Source: Buxus sempervirens (Eukaryota; Streptophyta; Magnoliopsida; Buxales; Buxaceae). From it: DNA of 64,000 nt. The notes under the pieces are model-generated. The model worked only from the letters and a program-made list of their open reading frames with translations. It made no database searches and was not told the DNA's origin. Positions 46,229 to 56,500 of the stretch are shown in pieces (position 1 is the first letter of the stretch; each line of letters opens with the position of its first letter). A program made the translations under genes and the position numbers. The stretch lies in the NCBI GenBank assembly GCA_947561395.2, contig OX387184.1, forward strand, positions 38,740,766 to 38,804,765, read 5' to 3'.

Positions 46229-46267
46229 AAATTTCGAGGACGAAATTTATTTGTAGGGGGGGGAGGA
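46229..46267 (+). promoter_or_regulatory. Pre-tract palindrome and polypurine tract of D
   Basis: AAATTTCGAGGACGAAATTT (46229-46248) is identical to the motif in A. It is followed by a purine tract GTAGGGGGGGGAGGA ending at 46267, directly before the 3' LTR. Confidence 0.9.
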
Positions 46268-49200
46268 TGTAAAACCCAGATTTTAGAATTTTAATTGGAG
46301 GAAAATATTTAGAAATTTTAATAATTTTTTTTTTTTGTGGAATTTCAGGTGGATGTTTCGCAAGGGCATTTGGGGAATTTTAGGAAAATTTGAAATGGGA
46401 TAAGCTAGGGTAAGTGGAGTTACATTTTAAATTCAATGGTCAAGAAATATTAATTTGGGAACCCTATTAAAAATAATTGCATAGTGGAGGTTGTATTTGT
46501 TTAATGACTAATTAGGGAGCTAAAGGTTAATGTGTCATAGTGTAGGAAGTTGGGTGGAGGAGCACTACAGCAGATCATTAAGTGGGAGCTGAAAGGTTGG
46601 GCACATGCAAGGGGTTCACGATGAGAGGCTGGAGGTGGCTCTTTAGCTTCCAAGGGTTGCTGGAGAAAGAACACTTGGAGTTCTTGTGGCTGGAGAAAAG
46701 AGAAGCAGCAAAAGGAAGGGCCTTCTAGAGCTTCATTGTTGCTGGAGAAAAAGAAAAAGGGAGAGAGCAGCAGAAGGTGGAGAACCAAGGATTCTTTTGG
46801 AGGTCTGGGAAAAATTTTTCTGCAGCAAGTTCAAGTGGGAGAGTGTTCCAGACGTCCAGATCAGGTAAGAACTATTTTCTGGTTAGGTTATAACAAGTCT
46901 CACAAGGAAATATGAGCTGGACGAGCAGATCTCAGATCTGAAATTTCTCTGCAGTCATTTCCAGATTTTGAAGTGGTTATGGACGTGGGGAACATCTGAG
47001 TTTCATTGCTGGTTATTTGACGTTTACATGCCAGCAAAAATAAGGCAAGTAGCACCTTCTTTAATCATGGTTTTGTATGAATGGTGATCATTTACAGAGT
47101 TAGACAAAATGCTGTTTTTTCTGTACCTGAAATGGGCGACTGAAACATGTTTTAGTTTTAGTCTAATTGAATTAATTTCGAAATGATTAAATTGTGTTAT
47201 CATGATGTTTCTTATCATGTTAGAAGTGTTTAGTTAGAGAGATTTAATTCCATCCTAAAGTTTTTGTATCTACAGCAACTTATAAGTAAGTTTGTTGAAT
47301 GGGACATTGTATCTGCAGCAAGTATAAGTTTTGTTGAATGGGAAAAATGTATTGGCTGTTTGACCTATTCAGTTGGAGTAATATTAACTCAGTCCTATTG
47401 CAAGGCTACAAGTAGTATCTCAGATTTTTTTTATTGATTGAATTAAATTGAAGAGGTTAGAATGTTTGTCACAAATGAACTTGTTGGAAAATTCTGTTGG
47501 AATGCTAATGGACGGCTAATGGGTTGGTGGAAGGTTTCTTGCTTCAAATAAATACTAACATGGGTAAATAGACTGTTTAGATGATTAGTAAAATGCTGGG
47601 AGTGGAATAGAAGATATACATTAGGTCAGTCCATGAAAAGTGCAAAACTGAATTAGATTTCATATGTCTTGATGTCTATTAAAGTATTTGGAATTTCTGT
47701 TTTTCTGTTTCTGATTTGGGCGTTAGTTCTATGGGTCGTATAAATCTTGATGAGATTAAATTATAGAAAGTTCAGAAGTATCAATTGAATGAATTGAAGG
47801 GTGCTAGATGTGCTTTAGAAGAAAGACATTGGTTAGGAGGTGGATTAAATTCAGATGCATAGATGTGCTGCAAATGGCTAGGTTAGCATCTTCTTTGTTT
47901 CCTACCAGATGCGGCAGATTTGTTCTATGAGTATAAAAGGAGCCTTGGGTGTTCTAATCCTAGCTATTTAAACAAGATAATTTAGGGTCATTCAAATTTT
48001 CCAATGTTATTAGAAACCTATTGTTGATAAATTGATAAAGTTGGATTGAGAGACTTACTCAGAAACATGGTAGCAAATGGACCTAATTTTCTGCAGCAGA
48101 ATTCATGTTTATATGAGTTCAGAATTATATAAGTTCAGATTTTTATAAGTTCAAATTTTATGAGTTCAGGTTATAGGAGTTTAGACCTCATGAGTTCATT
48201 TTATAAGAGTTCAGATTTGAGCCATAACTTAAACTCGAATGAGTTCAGATTTATATTAAATCTGCATTCATATCTGGGCATAGGTGATGTGCTACTTGAA
48301 CTACTAAATCAGATATGAGTTGGATTATATTCAAATGTGTTTGTATTAAATTTCTGTTCCAACTTATTTGATCTCTAATATATATTAAATCTATTAGATT
48401 AAATTCGATAGTGTTTATATGGGTTATTTAGATCCTAAGTGAAGGGCTGGAAGTGTATTGACTGAATTGGTAGCTGGTTAGTTATGTTTAAGAGAATGAA
48501 GCTTGGTTCAGATGTGGGGAAGAGATGATAAAGAGCAAAGTGTAGCTGTTTGGGTTTTTTTTTTTTAAACCAGTTATGTCTCCAGCTCCTAACACCTATT
48601 CAAATAGTTTTATCTAAATCTTAATTAGCATCCTTGTTAAGTAGAATATTAGGAAATCCAACTTAGTGCTATGGTTAGGAGAATCATTGGGAGATAAAAT
48701 ACTAGAGTCATGTCCTAAATTTTCTGCAGCATAGTGGGAAGACTCTTTAAAGCTTATTTTGTGTCAAGCTTATCTAATTACTTCACATGAGTTATTCAAA
48801 ATTAAGTGGGAGTTTTAGAACTGTTAGTAACTTATGGAAATTCTTTTGACAATAAGGATGAGAGATTAATTGGTCTTGGACTCAACTAGAAAGTAATTAG
48901 CAAATCTGAACTTTTAAAACTAAGAGGATTAGACCTTTGGGAAACACTCTTGTTCTGATTTTAGAACTCATTGAATTAACTAATATTATGGCATGACCTG
49001 AGTATCATTCTGAATATGATTTCTTGGTAAGTCTTTGATTAAAGTCTTATTAATATTAGAACTAACTAGAAAAGGGAGTAACAAATCTGAAATTTTGTTG
49101 AAGCTAATAAAGAGTTGAGTATCAGAAATTTCTGGGGCAGATTTTCATACCAACGAATTTAGTTGGTTTCTATTATGACCTGAATAGAAATTGGAGGTGT

Positions 49201-50195
49201 TTTTCTTCGAATATTCATTGGTTATCATTTTAGTTTAAGTGAAAAATATTTTCACTGTATGTACCATTTGCTGTAAACTTTTATTGTTGGATGGCTTTAG
49301 TGTTTCTTTGGAACTGAATTTGGTATTAACATATGTAAATGACTTGGATTTCATCGAGCATGACTTTATGCTAAATTTGTAAATCATTTGATAAGTTTGC
49401 CAAAGTAATAAGGGTGAGACTTAGTGTGGATCCACAGTCGAGTTGTCAGTGAATTTTGTACATTTTGTTTGGATTAAGTTTAGAGTTCCTTAGTGCATTT
49501 CCTCCATGATGGAGAGGCCTTCCATGAGGGAAGTGCTGCAGCAACTCCCTTTCCACCATGAGGGTGAGGTCACACGAGTATTTCCGCCATGAGGGCGATG
49601 AATTGGATTGTTTGAGCTGTTGCAGTATTTCGACTGGATTGTTTGGAACACTAGTGCTTAGCCACACAAATTAGACAAACTTCACGAGTCCCAATATATG
49701 TATATTTTTATCTCGAATTTGACTTTTTATCGAGTATGGTTGTTGAGTTTTGTCGGATTAATCGAGGCTAACCGTAAACTTAATTGATTACAACTTATGC
49801 ATGGTTTAAATTGTATAACTGTATTTTGTGCATGCATTGCTGCTTGCTGAGATATTCGTATCTCATTGTTTGTTTTGTTTTCAGATCTCGGTGAGGACGA
49901 TACCGGGGGTGTTGATATACCGGCGGGCTATCCGGAGTATCGTGAGGAGGACTATTTTGCTGAGTAGAGACTTGTAGTTGTCTGGTTTTTTTTGGATATT
50001 GTGAGTCACTTATGATTATTGTACTTCATGGTTGGATGGTGTTTGGGAACTTTAGCTGACCTTCATATCTGAAACTGAATTTTTTGTGTTCATTTATGTC
50101 ATGTTTCTTATACTCTGCTAGGATCCTGTGAATTTTAGTTAACCCTCGGATACGAGTTACGGTCATTTCACGTAACCCGGATCTGGGGCGTTACA
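46268..50195 (+). repeat. 3' LTR of D (3928 bp)
   Basis: Gap-free match to 37448-41375 at an offset of 8820 bp with about six substitutions. Contains the same TATA candidate (47932) and subrepeats (48110, 49498). Short ORFs inside are shared by both LTRs and are not genes. Confidence 0.96.
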
Positions 50196-50200
50196 ATATA

Positions 50201-50626
50201 TGCGGTTTATTTTTGTAATTAATTAAAAATTAATTTTCTTCGACCCGGTTGGACCCAATCCGACCCGTTTTGATGCAAGATGAACCATACTGGGTTTTTG
50301 GACCATTCCAAGCCCATTTTGAAACATTGGGCCCATTTGGGCCCACCAAGGCTTTGTGGGCCTTCCAACTGGGCCCACATTCAATCCGGCCCAAACAAAG
50401 CCCGTTTTAAATAAATTGGCCTAAGGCCACCAGGTTAATTGTCTATGGGCCTCCCCAAGCCCATTGGGCCCTTAAAAACTTTAACCCACTTAATTTGTAT
50501 GTTGTAATCAACTCTTAAGCCAATAACAACCAAATCCAACAAGGATTACCCAATAAACCTGACTGGGTCATGGGCTCAAGCCCAACTCGGATTCCAACGG
50601 ACCTTCCAACAGGGCCCGTATCGGAC
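50201..50626 (+). repeat. K 3' LTR segment between D and H
   Basis: Resumes with TGCGGTTTATTTTTG after the ATATA duplication. It is rich in GGGCCCACC and CCTTCCAACNGGGCCC blocks typical of the U5 half of the Tat LTRs here. No gene seen. Confidence 0.75.
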
Positions 50627-50631
50627 CCACT

Positions 50632-51668
50632 TGTAAGTGTGAAAACTCACACTCCTGTTTATGGCAAATGTTTGACAAATTATGTCTTCTAATGAAGCTT
50701 CAAGATGTGCAGATTAAACAATGAAAATTCAGTGAATTTAGTAAAGAAGAAGAAGTTGATGCCACCACACTGCTACCACGCCGCGGCCACCCCGCTGGCA
50801 GCGCATAAGGGAATTAGTGTTTTGAAAGAAAGGTCCGTGCACATGCCGCGTACTCTCCCGCTAGCAGCTCGCTAGCAGCGCGCTTTTAACTGATTTAACT
50901 TACTCTGAGCGGGACTTGAGTTCGCTTCCAGCCGTCTACATCGATCGCTTCACGACGCCACCAGCGCTCGACGCGATCTGAGTTTTATTCTTTAAATAGA
51001 CGTGTTGTAATTTTTAATCGTGACTTTTTTCTTTGGATCATTATGATTTCGAATCTTGAGGTGTTTGAGATTCGATCAAATCTTCTTTTGAAGAGTCGGC
51101 GATCGAGTGAGGGGGAGATCTGAGATAGATCACCTGGAATTGAAGATAGAGGATTCTTCTTCAATTCGGAACTTCATCTGATCGTGTGATCGCCTGGACT
51201 GGTGATCGGCCTTGATTGATGCGTAGGTGGATTCCTACTGCATTGGATCGTCTCAGTGGATTCTGAGGGGATTGCTGCGATCTGGATTGATCGTGTTCTG
51301 CAGCTTGTGGATTCAAGCTGTGTTGCAGTTCGTGGATTCGAACTGTGGATCACTGGTGAGTGATTGTTTGTGATCTGGACTGATCGTGTTCTGCAGCTTG
51401 TGAATTCAAGCTGTGTTGCAGTTCGTGGATTCGAACTGTGGATTGCTGTTGAGTGAGTCAAATTGTAAAGGTTAAGTATGTACTCCTTTGTAATTGTCTT
51501 TTCATTCAATAGTGGATTTCGAAGGGTTAGTCGCCTCATATAGACTCGAGGTTTTTCCTGGATCTGGATCTAGGTTTCCTCGTATAATTCTCTGTGTATT
51601 GTTTCCGCATTGTTCAATTCTGAATTGTTATAGATCGTGGACCTATAGAGTAGTCCTCTACTCTTTCA
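50632..51668 (+). mobile_element. H: solo LTR (1037 bp), lineage unassigned
   Basis: TGTAAGTGTGAAAACTCACAC to CTCTACTCTTTCA, with CCACT duplicated at 50627-50631 and 51669-51673. It has a TATA-like TTTAAATAGACG near 50992 and a U5 ending ATTCTCTGTGTATTGTTTCCGC, which resembles Ty1/copia LTRs; that assignment is a guess. No coding sequence. Two GC-rich blocks at 50765-50890 hold repeated CGCTAGCAGC. A striking hairpin array fills 51137-51438. Confidence 0.85.
51137..51438 (+). repeat. H hairpin array with an invariant TGGATT-type loop
   Basis: Successive stem-loops keep a 6-nt loop TGGATT (or TGGACT, TGAATT) while arms change in pairs. Arms: GATCGCC/GGTGATC (51188), GTAGG/CCTAC (51223), CTCAG/CTGAG (51252), CGATC/GATCG (51278), CAGCTTG/CAAGCTG (51301), CAGTTCG/CGAACTG (51326), GATC/GATC (51372), CAGCTTG/CAAGCTG (51394), CAGTTCG/CGAACTG (51419). 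Loop-to-loop distances are mostly 25-29 bp. A leading 10-bp stem GAATTGAAGA/TCTTCAATTC lies at 51137-51167. Part of the array is a 93-bp tandem duplication. Confidence 0.88.
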
Positions 51669-52668
51669 CCACTTAACCAAAAGGAGATAAAAAAAGATAA
51701 AATCAAGTTAAAGGTGTGAGACATAGAAAAATCAATTCAATGACTTCCTAATCATCACACGGGATTGGTTAAAAACAGAGAGTCGCCACCATTTTGTTTA
51801 GGTGTGAATGGACACCAAAATCTCAAATAAGCACAAAAAGGCAAATTTAGGGTAAAAATAACCCTATTAAAAAAAACAACCAGAGATAGGTAAGGGGATT
51901 AGGTTATGAACAGGGGAAGGTGTTAGGCACCCCTATTCATCCACACAAGGTGGTTGCCAGGTATTGTTCATGTTTTTCAAAGGAAAAAAGAGCTTGCTAA
52001 TCAAAACAAAAGTGAAAGAAAAATAAGAATGTATGGCTTTTTCCCATGTGAATGATCCAATTAATTCTGGATACTCCTTATGAAAACAAGAGCCATTTAC
52101 TTGGGCTTCATGATTGACTGAAATCAAAATAAAGAAAACAAATCTAAAGTGAAAACTTCAAAAATCTGACTTCAAGTTAAATTCTGGAAATCTAGAAAAA
52201 TAGGATTTTTATAAAATATTGCAGAATTGAACATGAACAGTCCAGGACATAGATATAACGCAAATTTCACATTAAATCAAGAAATTAAAACCAAAAATAC
52301 CCACGTTGATGAAGAACATCAAAAGGGGAGAACTTAGACCGTAGGGTCTTCTTTCAAAAGTGAAAAAGGACTGAAAAACCACATCATGAAACCCTAGAAA
52401 TTACTTTCAGACTTCTGAATCCAGATCTATCATATAGATCATGATAGATTCAGGATCTTAGACTAATATCACAAAAATCACGAAAACAGTGCTGTAGGTG
52501 GAAAAGTGGTGAAAATCTCAATTTTAGGAGAGAAAAAAAGGATTTCACGCTATAAACATCATGGAATCATAGGATTCATTCATATTCAACTCAAAATCAT
52601 TAAAACATTAGCAGGATATCCAAAGCAGCCACATCTCACAGATTAGAGCACATGGGGGTCTACCCTAC

Positions 52669-52975
52669 GGATCCACCTGTTCTCTTTTCCCCTAGCTCTC
52701 TCTTCACGTTTTACGGCTAGAGAGGATTCTTGAGGTACTTGGAGATAGGTTTGGTGATACAAACACAATTATAGGCCTTATTCTATAAAAAAGGAGAAAA
52801 ACAGATTATGGAGTGCTATTCTAGGGATCTACCTGTTCCCCTTTCCCCTAGCTCTCTCTTCATGTTTTACGGCTAGAGAGGATTCTTGAGGTACTTGGAG
52901 GCAGGTTTGGGAATACAAGTACAAGATGGCCTTATTCTACAGCAATGGAGAAAATCCTATTATCTCTAGAATCGA
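52669..52975 (-). repeat. 156-bp tandem duplication in LTR I
   Basis: Two copies, starting at 52669 and 52825, share CACCTGTTC...CCTAGCTCTCTCTTCA and ACGGCTAGAGAGGATTCTTG. Substitutions and small indels separate them. Confidence 0.8.
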
Positions 52976-53307
52976 AGACAGAAAATAAAAGGGAAAAGGG
53001 ACTTACCTGGATTGAGCAAGCAGAGCAGTAGGGATTCCTCTCTTCATTTGGAGCTCTTTAGACTTCAAATTCGTGGCCTTTTGCTTAAGGATCTCACCTC
53101 TATTTATAGGCAAACCCAGGGGCATGGCTGGTCCAGAGGGATATACCATGATCCACCAGATTGGATTGAAAATAAGGATTATGCCCATCCATGGCCAACA
53201 AGGACAATTCGAATAAATAAATAAATAAATTCGATCACCTAGAGAGATATTTGGATGCAAATAAGGCTTAGAAATCGAGCAAGTATAAAATTCTCACAAA
53301 TCTCCTG

Positions 53308-53420
53308 CGCCCGTATATGCATTGCAAGCAAGTGGTGTCCGCATTCTCAATACGGGCACTGCATGTCCGTATACAAAATTCGGGCGCGACCAGACCGCAG
53401 GTACAATACGGGCACTGCTT
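53308..53420 (-). repeat. I U3 hairpin array, 28-bp period, stem GCCCGTATT-type
   Basis: Units at about 53335 (GTGTCCGCAT, loop TCTCA, ATACGGGCAC) and 53363 (ATGTCCGTAT, loop ACAAA, ATTCGGGCGC) are 10-5-10 hairpins 28 bp apart. Partial units lie at 53308 and 53400. The same stem occurs at 56448-56500. Confidence 0.7.
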
Positions 53421-53517
53421 AACTGTTTAAATTTTGTGCATTTTTGACCTGTTTCAAATCCCAATTACATGTTTTCAATTATTTTCTCATTTTGTAGTGC
53501 AATTTGGGGTGTCTACA

Positions 53518-53530
53518 ACTGCCCCCTCTT
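53518..53530 (-). promoter_or_regulatory. Polypurine tract of element I
   Basis: The plus strand ACTGCCCCCTCTTTGC is the reverse of GCAAAGAGGGGGCAGT, abutting TGTAGACACC. It nearly equals K's tract. Confidence 0.82.
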
Positions 53531-53774
53531 TGCTGGTAATTGGAACCAATTACAAGCAGAGAGCAAAAAGACCCACCAATTGCACTTTTTGAGATTTTGC
53601 CAACTAATTGCATTTTGCAAGGATTAAAAGGATGATTTTGGAAAAATAATTTGTGCGGAAGATTCGCTGAAAAGTCCCTAACCTTAAGGGGCAAATCCTC
53701 CTCTCTAGTCTCACTGAGGACTCGTGGCTATGAAGTGAGATTTGAGACAAAATTTTTAAACAAAAGTGGGTAAG
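53531..53774 (-). other. Element I internal 3' region, left piece
   Basis: Noncoding sequence upstream of I's polypurine tract. It is continuous with 56366-56500 once solo LTR J and one copy of GTGGC are removed. No ORF of note. Confidence 0.65.
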
Positions 53775-54463
53775 GTGGCTGTAAGCGCCTAATTTTTGCG
53801 CCCCCAGAAAAGCCGGAAATGCAAACCCTGGACAAAAAGTCAAACCCTAAGGGGTAACAAGTTGACTTTTTGATCAAGTGATAATTGGCCACCTTGCTTT
53901 ATATCATTGGATGGAGAATCTCGACACGGTTCCAACGCAACTGAGTTTGCAAGAATCGGAGTCCGGATGAAGGTTCTGCGGGTGGTCAAACTTGAGGGGA
54001 GCTGAAAGTTGACTTTTTGCTAAAACCCGATCCAGATGCTTAACCCTATGTCATTGGATAGAGGGCTCTGATACGATTCTAACGCAACTGAGTTTGCCCA
54101 GATCGGAGTCCGGATGGAGAAAATATGAGCTGACGAAGTTTCCGAGCAGCAAAACCGGCGAACTGCACACGTGGCAAAAAGCTGCACACGTGGCAAGTTG
54201 CGCAGAAGAGTATCTCTGGGATCAAATCCGTAAATATCCAAACGTATGAAATATCCCAGGGACTAAATCTGTAAAAATCCAAGAATATCGGATTAAATCG
54301 AAAATACCCAGGGACTAAATCCAAAAAATCGGATTTTTCCGACCATCGAGCGGCCGCATTAATGGTTTTTCAATCATTTTGCTGCTCGCGCAAGCAAAGC
54401 AAGCGTGACATGCGTTGAGTGCAAGCTCAGCGCAAGCTTAGCGGATACCCCTTTTTTCTCTCT

Positions 54464-54470
54464 TATAAAA
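54464..54470 (+). promoter_or_regulatory. TATA box of LTR J
   Basis: TATAAAA in CTCTTATAAAAACCGCG, matching K (8925). The stretch just upstream, 54405-54443, holds GCTCGCGCAAGC and GCGCAAGCTTAGC motifs akin to the U5 block. Confidence 0.6.
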
Positions 54471-55069
54471 ACCGCGCAACACTCCATTGCAAAGGGTTGG
54501 CTTTTTTGGGGTTGGGATTTTTGGGCGATTTTTCCTGGTTGGCCTCTTTGGTTCTTTGGACGCCGGCGATAACCCGTCTCTCCCACCTTGCCTGATTCAA
54601 AACCTCCATCTCTACCCTCTCCTACCTTTCGAAATACCCCAAGCCCCATCCCAAGATCATCCAACCTTTCTCCATTTCCTCACAACCAAAAGGGAGGACC
54701 CGCTATTGGCGTGAAGAGGAACGGCTCCAACAACCATTTGTGCTTCAAGGAGGTGCTCACCCCCCCTCTAGGGTCTCGAAAGCTCTAAGGTAATGTTCTC
54801 CCTTGTATTTTACACAGCATATCTAAGATCAGATTCATTTTGCCTGCTTGCTTTTGTTACTGGTTTTCTTTTGGAGAGTATGTTCCTCTAACGCGAAGAT
54901 CTGATGTACCCCGATGTACACCCCCCTCTTCCTTTCTATTGGTTACATTCGTTTTAGTTTTCGGATTTGGGTGTTTTCGAAGAGATTTGGGTCGTGATTT
55001 GAAGCAGCTTAGATTGAATTTGATGCATGTTTAAAGACATTCTGGGGAGTGGAAGAAGCACTGGGGAGC

Positions 55070-55290
55070 TAGGTGCGGAGCTTGCGCTAAGCTCGCGGAG
55101 CATTTTTGCATCCGTTGAGCTCGCGCGGAGCTCACGCTAAGCTCGCACCTAGCTCGCACGGAGCATTTTTGCATCCGCCGAGCTCGCGCTAAGCTCGCGG
55201 CTAGCGCGTGCGTGGATGCCTTTTTCACTGTTTACGCTTCCGCCTAGCTTGCGCTAACCTCGCGCCTAGCACCTGAGGTCAGCGCACCCT
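55070..55290 (+). repeat. J U5 block of GC-rich hairpins with 7-nt loops
   Basis: GGAGCT-TGCGCTA-AGCTC (55077), GGAGCT-CACGCTA-AGCTC (55127) and CGAGCT-CGCGCTA-AGCTCG (55179) share a 7-nt loop NNCGCTA or TGCGCTA and lie about 50-52 bp apart. The units are joined by GAGCATTTTTGCATCCG. The tail resembles the start of L1. Confidence 0.7.
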
Positions 55291-56365
55291 CTTAAAAGTG
55301 CCGAATTAGTGAGCCAGTCTCCCCTGGTAAATGTCTTTTTCTTATATATTCTCTGTGATGCATGTATATTCTCTGTGACTTTTGCTGCTGGATGGGTGGC
55401 CTTTCCAAATCGAACCAAATGAACCAATAAGACTTGGACCCCCGTTCCAACTTGATTTCCAGTGGGCCTTCCAACGGGGCCCACCAAGCCCAATAAAAGC
55501 AATGGAATGTATGCATGTAACTTAATCAAGATAAGTAAAATTAATTGATTAAACCGGGCGGGCCAAACCTAATGCGGCCCACCCGAACTTGTTAGTGAAT
55601 TGATGTATGAAATGTGTGGTTTGGCCGAGACCAAGGGCAAGGGCCTACCGGGCCCGCCAAAGCCCACCAACCAAACCAAGGAAGGGAGCAAACCCTAACT
55701 TCTTGTAACTTGGGCTTTCAAGCCCTAATCAGGGCTACGGGCCCCAAGCCCAGTATCCAACCCATTTTTGGAAACTTAAAAAGATAAATCCACTAAATTA
55801 CTTGGCTACCGTGTGGGCCCACCTAAGGTGCCCACAAACCAATCCGGCCCACCTTCACATGAAAACCACTTAAAATCCAATTTGAAACCAAAAGTAAAAT
55901 CAATTGAATTAACCAAAGACCAAAGGGCCTCTCAGGCTAGACTGAGGCCCATAAGGGTACATGGGCTTGACTAAAGCCCACCAAGGACACCGTGGGCCTT
56001 CCAACAGGGCTCACCCAACCAGACTCAGATTACCTAATTAATCAAGATAAAAGCAATTAAAGGGACCCACACCACTCAGGTGGTCCCGCAAGACTTAACC
56101 AAGCTGCATATCGGAGTAAGAATCAGGTGAGACCAAAGTAAGCTGACTCAAACCAGGATAAACCTAGGGGACCCGTCGCCCGACGGGGTGGACCGGGGTG
56201 TCTACGGATTTCCCCGAACCACAACCGAGACCCTACTTAGAATCTCAAGCCGCAGACCAAAGCCTTAATAGACAAGATTAGGCACCCAGGTGTCCGCCTG
56301 CACCCCATCAGGCGGTGGCGACTCCGAATTTTCCCGTGCCGCGTTTCCGACGCGCGCACAGTGGC

Positions 56366-56500
56366 AATCCTTGCAACTTAAAACTAATATAAACATTAAC
56401 CTCCTGAAAAATATGGAGAAAGTCATGAAAAAATGCAATTCTCTGCTTTGCCCGTATTTGTATTGCGAGCAGGTCATGCCCGTAATTTGAATACGGGCGC
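56366..56500 (-). other. Element I internal 3' region, right piece, with hairpins
   Basis: Resumes after the GTGGC duplication. At 56448-56500 two 10-5-10 units lie 28 bp apart (56448 and 56476), the second ATGCCCGTAA, loop TTTGA, ATACGGGCGC. The stem equals that of I's U3 array although this is outside the LTR. Cut at 56500 by element C. Confidence 0.65.

Larger units (their letters stand above)
37448..50195 (+). mobile_element. D: young, nearly intact Tekay/Del-type element (12.7 kb)
   Basis: TGTAAAACCC...GGGGCGTTACA, with ATATA duplicated at 37443-37447 and 50196-50200. The two 3928-bp LTRs align without gaps and differ at about six positions. The internal region has a primer site, one continuous gag-pol frame with two TAG codons, a pre-tract palindrome and a polypurine tract. 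It is the most recent large insertion in the window and the only one whose coding region is close to functional. Confidence 0.96.
1376..51714 (+). mobile_element. K: host Tat-lineage Ty3/gypsy element, oldest layer of the nest
   Basis: K is the element into which most others in this window inserted. In order it shows integrase fragments (1376-1666, 4775-5859), a 2.2-kb 3' untranslated region, a polypurine tract and a 3' LTR beginning TGTAGACACC at 8059. Removing E, G, D and H by their duplicated target sites joins the LTR segments 8059-9797, 23933-24115, 37271-37447, 50201-50631 and 51674-51714 into one LTR. Its 3' end is not reached: element I appears to be inserted in it at 51714. The gag, protease and reverse transcriptase parts lie left of the window. 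Non-functional. Confidence 0.8.
51715..53517 (-). repeat. 3' LTR of element I (Tat-like, minus)
   Basis: The plus strand ends GGGGTGTCTACA at 53517, followed by the reversed polypurine tract, so in its own orientation the LTR starts TGTAGACACCCC like K. The far end is placed at TGTGAGAC (51715), just after K LTR sequence; in LTR orientation the stretch before it contains GGTGTCCATTCACACC and GGTGGCGACTC, matching the terminal block of other Tat LTRs. The outer flank would be AAAGG. The 5' LTR is not in view, so this end is less certain. TATA candidate at 53100-53109 (minus). Confidence 0.68.
53780..56360 (+). mobile_element. J: solo Tat-type LTR (2581 bp)
   Basis: TGTAAGCGCC...CGCGCGCACA, with GTGGC duplicated at 53775-53779 and 56361-56365. 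It contains the family blocks CAACGCAACTGAGTTTGC (53933), a TATA box TATAAAA (54464-54470), a U5 hairpin block (55070-55290) and the terminal blocks GGTGTCTACGGATTTCCCC and GGCGGTGGCGACTCC. No internal sequence, so a solo LTR. Predicted ORFs of 64-96 residues within are not genes. Confidence 0.94.

Noticed and set aside
51479..51676. ORFs at the H/K border as a gene
   Set aside because: They cross the LTR H terminus and its CCACT duplication and have no recognisable domain.
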